A DNA stretch of 64,000 nucleotides from Ewingella sp049889095 (GCA_049889095.1 JBLJFK010000002.1); one strand, 5' to 3'. Numbered from the stretch's first letter, positions 1-8,915 are shown. Translations and numbers: made by a program. Notes: generated by a model from the sequence alone, not told the origin.

Positions 1-246
1 CACACGAGATGGCGCGTCAGCCATAGAGGCGTCAGACAGGGTAACGGTCAGCACAGCATCTGGCGGCAAGGCAATTCGCTGAGATATATTCACCGTACCC
101 GATACGTTAGGGCCGGTAATTGCCGGGCCTGAGGGGCTGGCCGACGTATTAGCAGGAGCTTCCTGCGCGGGCGTAGTATGTTGCGAAGCGCAACCGGCCA
201 GTGTGAGAGACAGCGCGGTTCCACCTACAATCTGCCAAAGTTTCAT
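1..246 (-). CDS. ybaY: YbaY family lipoprotein, 5' part only
   Basis: The window edge cuts this gene; the first 82 codons are visible. The N-terminus is a type II signal peptide, MKLWQIVGGTALSLTLAGC, with lipobox LAGC and the lipidated cysteine at residue 19. A low-complexity Ala/Pro/Ser linker (about residues 20-48) follows, then the start of the YbaY beta domain (GTVNISQRIALPPDAVLTV). An AGGAG ribosome site lies 8 bases before the ATG. In E. coli ybaY is the neighbour of tesB in the same divergent arrangement. The protein is an outer-membrane lipoprotein whose function is poorly known. Identity is supported by both sequence and position. Confidence 0.85.
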   Translation of the reverse strand, partial: MKLWQIVGGTALSLTLAGCASQHTTPAQEAPANTSASPSGPAITGPNVSGTVNISQRIALPPDAVLTVTLSDASMADAPSRV

Positions 247-498
247 TGATCGTACTCCTTTTTATTATTCACTTGTCGACAAGCTCTAATAAACGCCGAC
301 TATGACTAGTGGCTTTAACCACCTTACATATTAATCATGGCACAATAATCTGGAACTTTCCTGCTGACAGCCAAATTCAGCTTCTGGGGACTGTTTTTTT
401 CCACTATTATGAAAGAGATAACTCACTGCCTCTCCTGCTGCAATAGATTTCTCGGAGTTTTCCGACCCGTCAGGAGACCAACTGTCATGAGGCCACCT

Positions 499-1365
499 AT
501 GAGTCAGGCACTGCAAAACTTACTGGATCTGCTTGATCTGGAAAAAATCGAAGAAGGGTTGTTTCGTGGTCAGAGTGAAGATCTTGGCCTGCGCCAGGTA
601 TTTGGCGGTCAGGTCGTCGGGCAGGCGCTGTACGCAGCCAAACAAACCGTACCGAGCGAACGAGGGATCCACTCCTTCCATAGCTATTTTTTACGTCCCG
701 GAGACAGCAGTAAACCGATCATTTATGATGTGGAAAATCTGCGCGATGGCAACAGTTTCAGCGCCCGCCGCGTCAAAGCCGTACAAAATGGCAAACCGAT
801 TTTCTATATGACCGCCTCCTTCCAGAGCCAGGAAGAAGGTTTTGAACATCAGAACACGATGCCGGATGTGCCGCCGCCAGAGTCGCTGAGTTCTGAATCG
901 GATATCGCCAAAAATCTTGCACATCTAATACCAGAGAAAGTACGGGAGAAGTTCATCGGCCAGAAGCCCATCGAAATGCGTCCGGTGAAATTCCATAATC
1001 CACTCAAGGGCAGCGTAGAAGAGCCGAATCGCGCGGTATGGTTCCGTGCTAACGGGTCAATGCCGGATGATTTGCGTGTTCACCAGTATCTACTGGGTTA
1101 TGCATCAGATTTCAATTTCCTGCCGACCGCATTGCAACCACATGGTGTCGGCTTCCTTGAGCCGGGTATGCAGGTCGCTACTATCGATCATTCAATGTGG
1201 TTCCACCGCCCTTTCCGTATGGATGACTGGCTGCTGTATGTTGTCGAGAGTACCTCAGCCTCTGGCGCACGCGGTTTTGTCCGCGGCCAGTTCTATACCC
1301 GCGACGGCGTGCTGATTGCTTCAACGGTGCAGGAAGGCGTGATACGCAAAAGAAATCCCGCTTAA
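499..1365 (+). CDS. tesB: Acyl-CoA thioesterase II
   Basis: The product is 288 residues (E. coli TesB has 286) and hydrolyses medium- and long-chain acyl-CoA to free fatty acid and CoA in the cytosol. It is a double hot-dog protein: the first repeat holds the near-invariant stretch RGQSEDLGLRQVFGGQVVG, the second holds VHQYLLGYASD and IDHSMWFHRPF. The Asp of YASD and nearby Thr/Gln residues form the family's catalytic site. The reading frame runs upstream to position 409, but the ATG at 499 matches the family N-terminus MSQAL and has GAGG about 6 bases before it. The gene stands alone, divergent from ybaY, and ends in a strong shared terminator. Confidence 0.96.
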   Translation: MSQALQNLLDLLDLEKIEEGLFRGQSEDLGLRQVFGGQVVGQALYAAKQTVPSERGIHSFHSYFLRPGDSSKPIIYDVENLRDGNSFSARRVKAVQNGKPIFYMTASFQSQEEGFEHQNTMPDVPPPESLSSESDIAKNLAHLIPEKVREKFIGQKPIEMRPVKFHNPLKGSVEEPNRAVWFRANGSMPDDLRVHQYLLGYASDFNFLPTALQPHGVGFLEPGMQVATIDHSMWFHRPFRMDDWLLYVVESTSASGARGFVRGQFYTRDGVLIASTVQEGVIRKRNPA

Positions 1366-1383
1366 TCAAAAAAGTTGGCATAA

Positions 1384-1415
1384 AAAAGGAGGCGATATCA
1401 TTATCGCCTCCTTTT
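1384..1415. terminator. Bidirectional terminator between tesB and amtB
   Basis: Perfect 14-bp arms (AAAAGGAGGCGATA at 1384-1397 and its complement at 1402-1415) enclose a TCAT loop. The arms begin and end in A/T runs, so each strand gets a U tail. The genes on either side converge here. Confidence 0.9.
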
Positions 1416-1480
1416 ACATTCACTCTTATTTATATCGTTGGCTTACTCAAGAGTTAGCAAGCTACTTCTTTCAAACCTGA

Positions 1481-2770
1481 TTACTGGTTGTAGGCATTCT
1501 CGCCGTGGCTGTTAACATCCAGACCTTCGCGTTCCTGTTCTTCAGGTACACGCAGACCGACCAGCATATCCGCCAGTTTGAAAGCGATGAAGGCAACGAC
1601 GCCAGACCATACCAGTGTGACACCTACGCTTAACAGCTGAATCAGAACCTGATGACCCATGGTCACGCCTTCTGCATAGCCTACGCCACCCAGAGAGCTG
1701 GAAGTAAACACACCCGTCAGAATACAACCCACAATGCCGCACACGCCATGCACACCGAATACGTCACAGGTATCATCCACATTCAGCCATTTTTTCAGGG
1801 TGACGACACCCCACAGACCGGCAACACCACCCACCAGACCGATAACTAACGCACCACCGACACCGACAGTACCGCACGCTGGAGTGATAGCAACCAAACC
1901 GGCGATAGCCCCAGAGCTTGCGCCCAGCAGAGAAGGCTTACCACGGACCATCCACTCAACAAAAGTCCAGGAAAGGATTGCACCCGCCGTAGCCATCACT
2001 GTGTTCAGGAAAGCCAGTGCCGCTATAGAGCTTGCCGCACTTGCTGAACCCGCGTTGAAACCAAACCAGCCAACATACAGAATCGATGCGCCCGTGAAGA
2101 CCATCGGCAGGTTGTGTGGTTTGAAGGCTTCTTTACCGAAACCAGCACGCTTGCCCACCAGATAAGCCCCCACCAGACCCGCGATAGCGGCATTAATGTG
2201 AACCACTGTACCGCCCGCAAAGTCCAGCGCCCCATCTGCGGCCAGGAAACCACCTGCCCATACCATGTGTGCAATCGGCAGATAAGAGAAGGTTAGCCAA
2301 ATCACGGTGAAAATCAGTACTGCGGCGAAGCGAACACGCTCTGCCAAGCCACCGACGACCAACGCAACGGTGATGCAAGCAAATGAACACTGGAAGGCCA
2401 CATGGATCATCTGCGAGAAAGTGCCGGTAACGGAGTCCAAACCGATGCCTTTGAGCATCGCATTACCAAAGCCACCGAAGAAGGCGTTGCCTTCGCTGAA
2501 GGCCAGACTGTAGCCGTACAACATCCAGAGTACGCAAACTAAAGCAAAAGTGACGATGACCTGTGTCAGCATCGACAACACGTTTTTAGAACGCAGCAGT
2601 CCGCCGTAGAACAACGCGACACCGGGAACCGTCATGAACAGCACCAATGCAGTACAAATCATCATGAAGGCGTTATCAGCACCATTAGCCACTGCCGGAG
2701 CCGCTGCCATAGCGAGTGATGGCAGCATGGCTACAGCACCGAGCCCCATCATCGAAAGAAGTTTTTTCAT
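1481..2770 (-). CDS. amtB: Ammonium transporter AmtB
   Basis: The 429-residue precursor matches E. coli AmtB (428). A cleavable signal peptide ends near MAAA (residues 20-24), followed by eleven membrane helices. The pore twin histidines are visible at residues 191 (GGTVVHINAA) and 341 (FGVHGVCG), and the conserved Asp183 lies in DFAGG. It forms an inner-membrane trimer that conducts ammonia/ammonium when external ammonium is scarce. glnK lies 67 bp upstream on the same strand and encodes the PII protein that plugs the trimer when nitrogen is plentiful. Transcription is expected from the sigma-54 promoter in front of glnK. Confidence 0.97.
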   Translation of the reverse strand: MKKLLSMMGLGAVAMLPSLAMAAAPAVANGADNAFMMICTALVLFMTVPGVALFYGGLLRSKNVLSMLTQVIVTFALVCVLWMLYGYSLAFSEGNAFFGGFGNAMLKGIGLDSVTGTFSQMIHVAFQCSFACITVALVVGGLAERVRFAAVLIFTVIWLTFSYLPIAHMVWAGGFLAADGALDFAGGTVVHINAAIAGLVGAYLVGKRAGFGKEAFKPHNLPMVFTGASILYVGWFGFNAGSASAASSIAALAFLNTVMATAGAILSWTFVEWMVRGKPSLLGASSGAIAGLVAITPACGTVGVGGALVIGLVGGVAGLWGVVTLKKWLNVDDTCDVFGVHGVCGIVGCILTGVFTSSSLGGVGYAEGVTMGHQVLIQLLSVGVTLVWSGVVAFIAFKLADMLVGLRVPEEQEREGLDVNSHGENAYNQ

Positions 2771-2837
2771 TATTAACCCACCCCTGTTTCTCTAAGCTGT
2801 TGTTCTAAAATTATAATCGAAAGTCGTGAGTCCGAAA

Positions 2838-3176
2838 TTACAGCGCTGCTTCGTCAGTTTCGCCGGTACGGATGCGAATAACGCGTTGCAATTCAGCAAC
2901 AAAAATTTTGCCATCCCCGATCTTGCCGGTGTAGGCCGCCTTGCTGATCACGTCGATCACTTCATCAAGTTGATCGTCGGCAATCGCAACATCTATTTTG
3001 ACTTTTGGCAGGAAATTAACGCTGTACTCTGCGCCACGATACAGCTCTGCATGTCCCTTCTGACGACCAAAACCTTTAACTTCAGTCACGGTCAGCCCTT
3101 GAATTCCTACAGCAGACAGCGCTTCGCGCACGTCTTCCAACTTGAAAGGTTTGATCACCACAGTAACCAGCTTCAT
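2838..3176 (-). CDS. glnK: Nitrogen regulatory protein PII (GlnK)
   Basis: The product has 112 residues, the usual PII length. Tyr51 sits in the T-loop (AELYRGAEYSVNF) and is the uridylylation site for GlnD; the B- and C-loop motifs TGKIGDGKIFV and RIRTGE are intact. It binds ATP/ADP and 2-oxoglutarate and blocks AmtB when not uridylylated. Linkage to amtB identifies it as GlnK rather than GlnB. A sigma-54 -24/-12 element and an NtrC-type site upstream support nitrogen control of the glnK-amtB operon. Confidence 0.97.
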   Translation of the reverse strand: MKLVTVVIKPFKLEDVREALSAVGIQGLTVTEVKGFGRQKGHAELYRGAEYSVNFLPKVKIDVAIADDQLDEVIDVISKAAYTGKIGDGKIFVAELQRVIRIRTGETDEAAL

Positions 3177-3240
3177 TTTGCCACTCCTCGAATTAAGAGC
3201 TTGTCGCGAGGGGATTCGCGCCCTATACGCAAGGATTAAA

Positions 3241-3255
3241 GCAAGGGCTGTGCCA
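3241..3255 (-). promoter_or_regulatory. Sigma-54 promoter of glnK-amtB
   Basis: Read on the minus strand the sequence is TGGCAC, five bases, TTGC, the exact -24/-12 spacing of RpoN promoters. It lies about 65 bases before the glnK start codon, which leaves a transcription start near 3230. Confidence 0.85.
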
Positions 3256-3363
3256 GAGTTGTTCTCTGCACTTGATTACTTTATTAACCGCATAGCAGCG
3301 CCATTTTCAGAATAGTCGTGAAGGGGTGACAGATGTGCTGGTGCAAAAAGGCTGAGGTCGATC

Positions 3364-3378
3364 GCACCATAAAAGTGC
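3364..3378 (-). promoter_or_regulatory. Putative NtrC enhancer site
   Basis: GCAC, seven bases, GTGC is the symmetric core of the NtrC binding consensus. It sits about 110 bp upstream of the -24 element, a normal enhancer distance. Only one full site was found; GTGC half-sites occur near 3335-3344. Confidence 0.6.
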
Positions 3379-3516
3379 GTAACGCTTTTTTTTAGTGCAT
3401 TTAATCAAGAATAAAAAAGGAGGATGCTATAAGTAAGTGCATTTAACGACTAACCAGAAAAAAAACGCAAAAGTGAAGGGTTGAAACCGCCGTCAAGACG
3501 GTTCCATATTTTGAAT

Positions 3517-5301
3517 TTAACTGTTCTCAGCTACCGGGGTTTCATGCTGACCAGAAGCCAACTCTTCGCCCACTAACTGCAACTGATACATTTGATAATA
3601 TCGACCTTTTTCAGCCAAAAGCTGCTGATGGTTGCCCTGCTCCACCGCCTGGCCTCGATGCAAAACCAGAATATTATCAGCTTCGACAATAGTCGATAAA
3701 CGGTGAGCAATCACCACCAGCGTAGTATGTTGCCTGATCGAGCGAAGCGCACGTTGGATCGCCTGTTCCGTGCCGGAGTCAATATTGGCGGTTGCCTCGT
3801 CAAGGATCAAAATTTCCGGCGCTTGCACCAGAACGCGTGCCATTGCCAGTAATTGCTTTTGTCCAACCGACAGATTATTCCCCTGCTCACCGAGGCGGGT
3901 ATACACGCCGTCCGGCATCGCTCTCACCAGTGGAGCAAGCTGGACTGTTTCCAGCGCCTGCCAGACCTGTTTCTCGTCAATATCGCGGCCTAATGTCACG
4001 TTGGCATACACCGATTCAGCCAGAACCACCGGATCCTGCTGAACCATAGCGATGCCTTTTCGCAGAGTATTATGAGAAAGCTCAGAGAGAAGGCGCCCGT
4101 CGACCCGGATCTCGCCATGCGTTATCGGGTAGTAGCCCATCAGTAAGTTCGCCAATGTGCTTTTACCACTGCCGGTATGGCCCACCAACGCAGCAAAACC
4201 ACGCGAAGGCACCTGGAGGCTAATATTCTCTAACACCCATTTATCCGTACTGTAAGCGAAACTCAGATCTCGAATATCAATTTCCCCGCTGGCCAGCGGC
4301 TTAACATCTTCACCATATTGCTGCTGCGTGCTGTCCATAAGATCAAAGATGCGCTCACCGGCCACTACCGCCTGCTGAAAAATCGACTGTTGCGAGGTGA
4401 GTGCAATCAGCGGCTCATTCAGTCGCCCCAAATAGTTAATAAAGGCGTATAGCACGCCGACGCCAATCGAGCCCTCGGTGCTGAATCCAAACAGTAGCAA
4501 AAGACCACACAGAATCAGAGAGGAGAACAGACTCAGCAAGGGGCGTAATAAAAAACCTTCCATTTTCAGGGTCTGCATACGGGCAAAGTAATGCGACTGA
4601 CTGGCCTTTGCCAGACGTTCACCGAAACGCTTCTGCTGTCGGAATTGCTGAATCACGCCCATGCCATTAATCACTTCATTGAAGCCATCATTGATATCCG
4701 CCAGATAGCTGCGAACCCGCCGCACAATCGGCGTGCTGTAGACCTGATAAATTGCCATCACGATAAACACGGCTGGGAAAATACAGACAGCAATGGATGC
4801 CAGCCGCCAGTCGAGGCTGTACATCGCCACCAGCATCGCCCCTATCAGCGCCATACTGCGCAGCACCGTCGAGACTACCGTGACATAAAGATCGCGGATC
4901 ACTTCGGTATCATTGGTAACCCGGGAGATTAACTGCCCCACGGGCTGAGTATCGAAGGCGCTCAGAGGCTGACGCAACGCCGCATCCATGACGTCGGTTC
5001 TCAGTCGTTGCACCACGCCTACGGCAGCACGGTTAAATAACAGCGCCTGAAAGTAGTGCAATCCGGCTGCCAGAAATTGCAGCAGAATAAAGGTGATCGC
5101 CAGCAGACTGACCATCCCGAGCGGCAACTCTCCTTTAGCGACGTAGTTATCGATAAAGAAACTGATGAGAATGGGGCCCAGCACTTCAGCGGCCGCCGCC
5201 ACCCAGAGCATGATCACCGCTATTGATAATGGCTTACGGTAGGCTTTGCCATAACTGAGCAACCGCTTCAAGGTTGGCCAGCTTTTCTGAATTTTAATCA
5301 T
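3517..5301 (-). CDS. mdlB: ABC exporter half-transporter MdlB
   Basis: The 594-residue protein has an N-terminal type I exporter membrane domain (about 20-310, six helices) followed by an ATPase domain: Walker A GHTGSGKS, signature LSVGQKQ, Walker B ILILDEA and the H-loop histidine in VVIAHRLST. The signature has Val in place of the second Ser/Gly of LSGGQ. It is predicted to pair with MdlA as a heterodimeric multidrug-type exporter (SmdAB in other genera). The start codon overlaps the last codons of mdlA by 8 bp, indicating translational coupling. The substrate is not deducible from sequence. Confidence 0.93.
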   Translation of the reverse strand: MIKIQKSWPTLKRLLSYGKAYRKPLSIAVIMLWVAAAAEVLGPILISFFIDNYVAKGELPLGMVSLLAITFILLQFLAAGLHYFQALLFNRAAVGVVQRLRTDVMDAALRQPLSAFDTQPVGQLISRVTNDTEVIRDLYVTVVSTVLRSMALIGAMLVAMYSLDWRLASIAVCIFPAVFIVMAIYQVYSTPIVRRVRSYLADINDGFNEVINGMGVIQQFRQQKRFGERLAKASQSHYFARMQTLKMEGFLLRPLLSLFSSLILCGLLLLFGFSTEGSIGVGVLYAFINYLGRLNEPLIALTSQQSIFQQAVVAGERIFDLMDSTQQQYGEDVKPLASGEIDIRDLSFAYSTDKWVLENISLQVPSRGFAALVGHTGSGKSTLANLLMGYYPITHGEIRVDGRLLSELSHNTLRKGIAMVQQDPVVLAESVYANVTLGRDIDEKQVWQALETVQLAPLVRAMPDGVYTRLGEQGNNLSVGQKQLLAMARVLVQAPEILILDEATANIDSGTEQAIQRALRSIRQHTTLVVIAHRLSTIVEADNILVLHRGQAVEQGNHQQLLAEKGRYYQMYQLQLVGEELASGQHETPVAENS

Positions 5302-7081
5302 CTTTATTTTCTACCAAAACCGGTGCAAGCTTTTCTTGCGGAACATCGTCCAGTGCGGCTTCCAGCTGTTGGTAACGATACATATCGCGATACCAGCCGG
5401 GTTGTGAGGAGAGATGGTCATGATCGCCCCGCTGAGCCACGGTGCCGCTGTTAAATACCAGGATCTCACTGGCCTCGGTCAGTGCCGACAAGCGATGCGC
5501 GCTGATGATCACGGTGCGCTCGCTGCCCCACTGACTCAGGTTCTGCAGAATCTGATGCTCGGTACGACCGTCCACGGCGGAAAGTGCGTCATCAAGGATC
5601 AGGATTTCCGCCTGCAAAAGCAGCGCTCGGGCAATCGAAATACGCTGCTTCTGCCCACCGGAAAGCATTACGCCACGTTCTCCGACTTCAGTTTCATAAC
5701 CTTGTGGCAGACGCAGAATGTCGTCGTGAACGCTGGCTAAACGGGCTGCGGTTTCAATCTCTTCCTGCGTTGCCTCAGGGCGACCGAGGGCGATATTTTG
5801 CGCAACGGTGTCAGAAAACAGAAATGGCGTCTGGCTGACAACGGCCATGCGGCCACGCCAGTCATCGAGCCGAATGTTTTTCAATGACATACCGTGATAG
5901 CTAATATCACCTTGCGTCACATCAAACTGGCGCTGGATAAGCCCGAGTAGCGTACTTTTCCCCGAACCCGTTGGGCCACATAATCCCAGCATCTGGCCGG
6001 GACGTAGCGTGAAGCCCACGGTGTGCAACCCAGGCTGGCTGTTTTCGGGATAATAGAAATTATCAATATGCACCTCGAGTTTGGCGCGTCCAGCGGGCAG
6101 CGGAGCTTCACCGTCAACTACGCTGGGTGCTTCTTCCAGTAAACTGCGGATCCGGCTGTACGCCGCGCTGCCGCGTTCCACAATATTGAACATCCAGGCC
6201 AGGGCCAGCATTGGCCAGATCATCAACCCGAGATACATCACAAAACTGGTCAGTTGACCAAGCGTCAGGTGACCGTTAACCACCATCCAACTGCCACCGC
6301 CGATAGCCAGTAGGTTAGCCATTCCGATGGCAACATAGATCGTCGGGTCGAAACGGGCATCAACACGTGCGACGCGCATATTTTTAACGCCGGTATCTGC
6401 GGCGACCTCTGCAAATTGGGAGGACTGATGATTTTCCAGACCAAAAGCTTTGATCATGCGGATACTGGTCAAGCTCTCCTGCGCCTGATCGTTTAAGGAG
6501 GAGAACGCCGCCTGTGCGGTTTTGAAACGCTGATGTAGCTGGTCACCGTAGCGTTTGATAACAATGGCCATAATTGGCATGGGTACCAAAGATAGCAAGG
6601 TCAGCTCCCAGCTAATTTGCGTCGCCATGACGATCAATACCGCCAGCCCCATCACCATCGAATCCACCAGCGTCAGCACGCCTTCACCGGCCGCGAACAC
6701 CACCCGATCCACGTCGTTGGTGGCGCGAGCAATCAGATCACCGGTGCGGTGACGCAAATAGAAGGCAGGATGCTGGCGGCTGAGCTGCCTGAAGAAGTTC
6801 TGCCGCAGTTCTACGGCCAGCTGATAGGAGGCGCCGAACAACAGAACGCGCCAGACATAACGCAGCAGATAAACCAAAATAGCCGTGGCAAACATCAGCC
6901 CCAGCCAGGTAAATAAGAGTTTGGGAGGCATCTGTTTTGAGGTCACACCATCAATCACAATACCGACCAATTTAGGCGGCAGTAACTGCAAAATAGCGAT
7001 CACAATGAGCAGAGCGACGGCACCAAGGTAACGTCGCCATTCGCGGCGGAAATACCAGCCTAGTTGAACAAACAATCTCAC
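5294..7081 (-). CDS. mdlA: ABC exporter half-transporter MdlA
   Basis: The 595-residue protein (E. coli 590) has a type I exporter membrane domain (about 15-300) and a C-terminal ATPase with Walker A GPTGSGKS, canonical signature LSGGQKQR, Walker B ILILDDA and H-loop ISAHRLS. The Walker B motif ends in Asp-Asp where an active site normally has Asp-Glu, whereas MdlB has DEA, so the two ATP sites of the heterodimer are probably unequal. It lies downstream of decR on the same strand, as in E. coli, and is translationally coupled to mdlB. Confidence 0.93.
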   Translation of the reverse strand: MRLFVQLGWYFRREWRRYLGAVALLIVIAILQLLPPKLVGIVIDGVTSKQMPPKLLFTWLGLMFATAILVYLLRYVWRVLLFGASYQLAVELRQNFFRQLSRQHPAFYLRHRTGDLIARATNDVDRVVFAAGEGVLTLVDSMVMGLAVLIVMATQISWELTLLSLVPMPIMAIVIKRYGDQLHQRFKTAQAAFSSLNDQAQESLTSIRMIKAFGLENHQSSQFAEVAADTGVKNMRVARVDARFDPTIYVAIGMANLLAIGGGSWMVVNGHLTLGQLTSFVMYLGLMIWPMLALAWMFNIVERGSAAYSRIRSLLEEAPSVVDGEAPLPAGRAKLEVHIDNFYYPENSQPGLHTVGFTLRPGQMLGLCGPTGSGKSTLLGLIQRQFDVTQGDISYHGMSLKNIRLDDWRGRMAVVSQTPFLFSDTVAQNIALGRPEATQEEIETAARLASVHDDILRLPQGYETEVGERGVMLSGGQKQRISIARALLLQAEILILDDALSAVDGRTEHQILQNLSQWGSERTVIISAHRLSALTEASEILVFNSGTVAQRGDHDHLSSQPGWYRDMYRYQQLEAALDDVPQEKLAPVLVENKDD

Positions 7082-7155
7082 GCAGATTTATCCATTTATT
7101 GATGACCAACGTATTGGCCGTCTAAAACACAGAATGATTTTTATTATCGAATAAC

Positions 7156-7190
7156 CATCAGAATAACATTGTTAACACCCCATTCTGATG
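7156..7190. repeat. 9-bp inverted repeat between decR and mdlA
   Basis: CATCAGAAT (7156-7164) and its exact complement (7182-7190) flank a 17-base loop. There is no U tract on the minus strand, so this could be an operator or processing site rather than a terminator. Its role is unknown. Confidence 0.4.
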
Positions 7191-7272
7191 AAACTTTTTG
7201 CTGGAACATTGTAAAAACACTCAGCAACTGTTGTGTTACAACAAGGTAGTAATAGCGAAGATTTTGATGTGT

Positions 7273-7728
7273 TTATAATGGTAATGCCGTCGTGGATTTA
7301 ATACGTTCCATCGCAAAACTCGAAGTCACGTCGATCAGGCCCGAAACGCCGTTCACCAAACGTTTGTAAAAATTGTCGTAACTTTTCATATCAGCCACCT
7401 GCACCTGGAGCAGATAATCGTACTCGCCGGCCATACGATAAAAGTTCATCACCTCTGGCAATGACGCCACCTGATCGACAAAGTTTTGATACCAGTCGCT
7501 GCTGTGATGTTGGGTTTTAATCAACACAAACGCCGTCAGGCTTAGCCCCAGTTTTTCGTTATCCAGCAACGCAACCCGGCCACGAATAATGCCCTCCTCT
7601 TCCAGCCGTTTCAGGCGCTTCCAACAAGGCGTGGTGGTCAAATTTACGGCTTCTGCCAGCACGGTGATCGACTGGGTGCAGTCTTCCTGCAACATCGCCA
7701 ATAGCTTGCGGTCAATTTTATCTACCAC
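7273..7728 (-). CDS. decR: Lrp/AsnC-family cysteine-responsive regulator DecR (CutR)
   Basis: The 151-residue Lrp-family protein has an N-terminal helix-turn-helix (about residues 5-60, LTTTPCWKRLKRLEEEG) and a C-terminal RAM ligand domain. It matches E. coli DecR/YbaO almost end to end. In E. coli DecR activates the cysteine-detoxification operon yhaOM. In Salmonella the homologue (cutR) regulates the divergent desulfhydrase gene cdsH, and the same divergent pair is present here. The start codon is GTG with AGGTG just upstream. A near-perfect palindrome starts 12 bp before the start codon and may mediate autoregulation. Confidence 0.92.
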   Translation of the reverse strand: MVDKIDRKLLAMLQEDCTQSITVLAEAVNLTTTPCWKRLKRLEEEGIIRGRVALLDNEKLGLSLTAFVLIKTQHHSSDWYQNFVDQVASLPEVMNFYRMAGEYDYLLQVQVADMKSYDNFYKRLVNGVSGLIDVTSSFAMERIKSTTALPL

Positions 7729-7739
7729 TTCACCTCTAT

Positions 7740-7797
7740 AGAGAAAAATATTCTCTTTTTAATGCCAATCATGGGCTAAAGAGTAACTTATTTCTCT
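7740..7797. promoter_or_regulatory. Candidate DecR/CutR operators
   Basis: Two related palindromic elements lie in the 118-bp decR/cdsH gap: AGAGAA, 5 bases, TTCTCT at 7740-7756, and AGAG, 10 bases, CTCT at about 7780-7797. They are about 40 bp apart, which fits the multi-site binding of Lrp-type octamers. Assignment to DecR is an inference from position. Confidence 0.5.
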
Positions 7798-7846
7798 GTT
7801 GAATGCGTTAATCTAGCACAATCAAATCCTTTCTACGGACTTCAAC

Positions 7847-8890
7847 ATGACCAATGCCTGGGTGAATCACGCCATTAAAGAGATCGACGCCGATTTTCAG
7901 CGTTCTGCCGACACCCACCTGATACGTCTTAGCTTGTCGGACTTTCCTGGTATTGCGCTTTATTTGAAAGATGAAAGCACTCATCCGTCCGGCAGCCTGA
8001 AACATCGTCTGGCACGTTCGCTTTTTTTGTACGGGCTATGCAATGGTTGGATCCGGGAAAACACGCCGATCGTTGAAGCCTCTTCGGGCAGCACCGCCAT
8101 TTCTGAAGCCTATTTTGCCCGCCTGCTCGGCCTGCCGTTTATCGCCGTTATGCCGTCATGTACTGCACCGAGTAAGATTCAGCAGATCGAATTTTACGGC
8201 GGACGCTGTCATTTTGTTGAGAACTCAGGTCAAATTTATGCCGCGTCGGAGCAACTGGCCAAGGAAATGAACGGCCATTATATGGATCAGTTCACTTACG
8301 CCGAGCGCGCGACGGACTGGCGCGGAAACAACAATATTGCCGACAGCATTTTCCGCCAGATGTCTCTTGAACCTCATCCGGTGCCGCGATATCTGGTGAT
8401 GAGCGCTGGCACGGGCGGCACATCCGCTACGCTTGGTCGCTATATTCGCTATCAGGGACATCAGACTGAATTGGTCGTGGTTGACCCGGAAAACTCGGTA
8501 TTTTATGACTACTATCTACAGCGCGATCCTTCTGTGACCGCCCAATGTAATAGCAAGATTGAAGGGATTGGCCGCCCGCGCGCCGAGCCGTCATTTATTC
8601 CCAGCGTGATCGACAGCATGATCCCCGTCCCCGATGCCGCAAGCATCGCCACCCTGCGCTGGCTTGAAGGGATTTTAGGTCGCAAGGTCGGCGGTTCAAC
8701 CGGTACCAATGTATGGGGTGCGCTTCAATTGGCAAAACAGATGCAGGAAAAAGGCGAAACCGGCTCGATCGTCACTTTGCTGTGCGACAGCGGTGAGCGG
8801 TACTTAAATACTTATTTCAACGATGAGTGGGTCGCCGCGAATATCGGCGACATCAGCCATTATAGTCAGCAATTAGCCGCCGTGCGCTGA
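7847..8890 (+). CDS. cdsH: PLP-dependent cysteine desulfhydrase CdsH
   Basis: The 347-residue protein has the fold type II (cysteine synthase/beta-CBS) signature: the PLP lysine is Lys52 in HPSGSLKHR, a substrate loop SSGSTAISEA follows, and the phosphate-binding loop is GTGGTSATLG. The Salmonella gene STM0458 in the same position beside cutR/decR was shown to encode the main aerobic cysteine desulfhydrase, degrading cysteine to pyruvate, ammonia and sulfide. Context therefore favours desulfhydrase over cysteine synthase. E. coli K-12 lacks this gene at this position. The ribosome site is weak, with no clear AGGAG before the ATG. Confidence 0.87.
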   Translation: MTNAWVNHAIKEIDADFQRSADTHLIRLSLSDFPGIALYLKDESTHPSGSLKHRLARSLFLYGLCNGWIRENTPIVEASSGSTAISEAYFARLLGLPFIAVMPSCTAPSKIQQIEFYGGRCHFVENSGQIYAASEQLAKEMNGHYMDQFTYAERATDWRGNNNIADSIFRQMSLEPHPVPRYLVMSAGTGGTSATLGRYIRYQGHQTELVVVDPENSVFYDYYLQRDPSVTAQCNSKIEGIGRPRAEPSFIPSVIDSMIPVPDAASIATLRWLEGILGRKVGGSTGTNVWGALQLAKQMQEKGETGSIVTLLCDSGERYLNTYFNDEWVAANIGDISHYSQQLAAVR

Positions 8891-8915
8891 GTGCTGAGTC
8901 TCTGTGAGAGGTAAA

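Larger units (their letters stand above)
3177..3516. other. Intergenic region upstream of glnK
   Basis: This 340-bp gap holds the glnK regulatory sites (3241-3255 and 3364-3378), A/T-rich sequence around 3388-3440 and, close to the mdlB stop, a short hairpin (CCGTC AA GACGG at 3490-3501) without a U tract. No credible coding region was seen. Confidence 0.7.

Noticed and set aside
1734..2165. 143-codon plus-strand frame inside amtB
   Set aside because: Pro/Thr-rich shadow of the amtB membrane helices; no initiation site.
7847..8890. Assignment of the PLP enzyme as cysteine synthase CysK/CysM
   Set aside because: The divergent decR/cutR neighbour and the Salmonella precedent favour a desulfhydrase; the active-site loop also differs from CysK.
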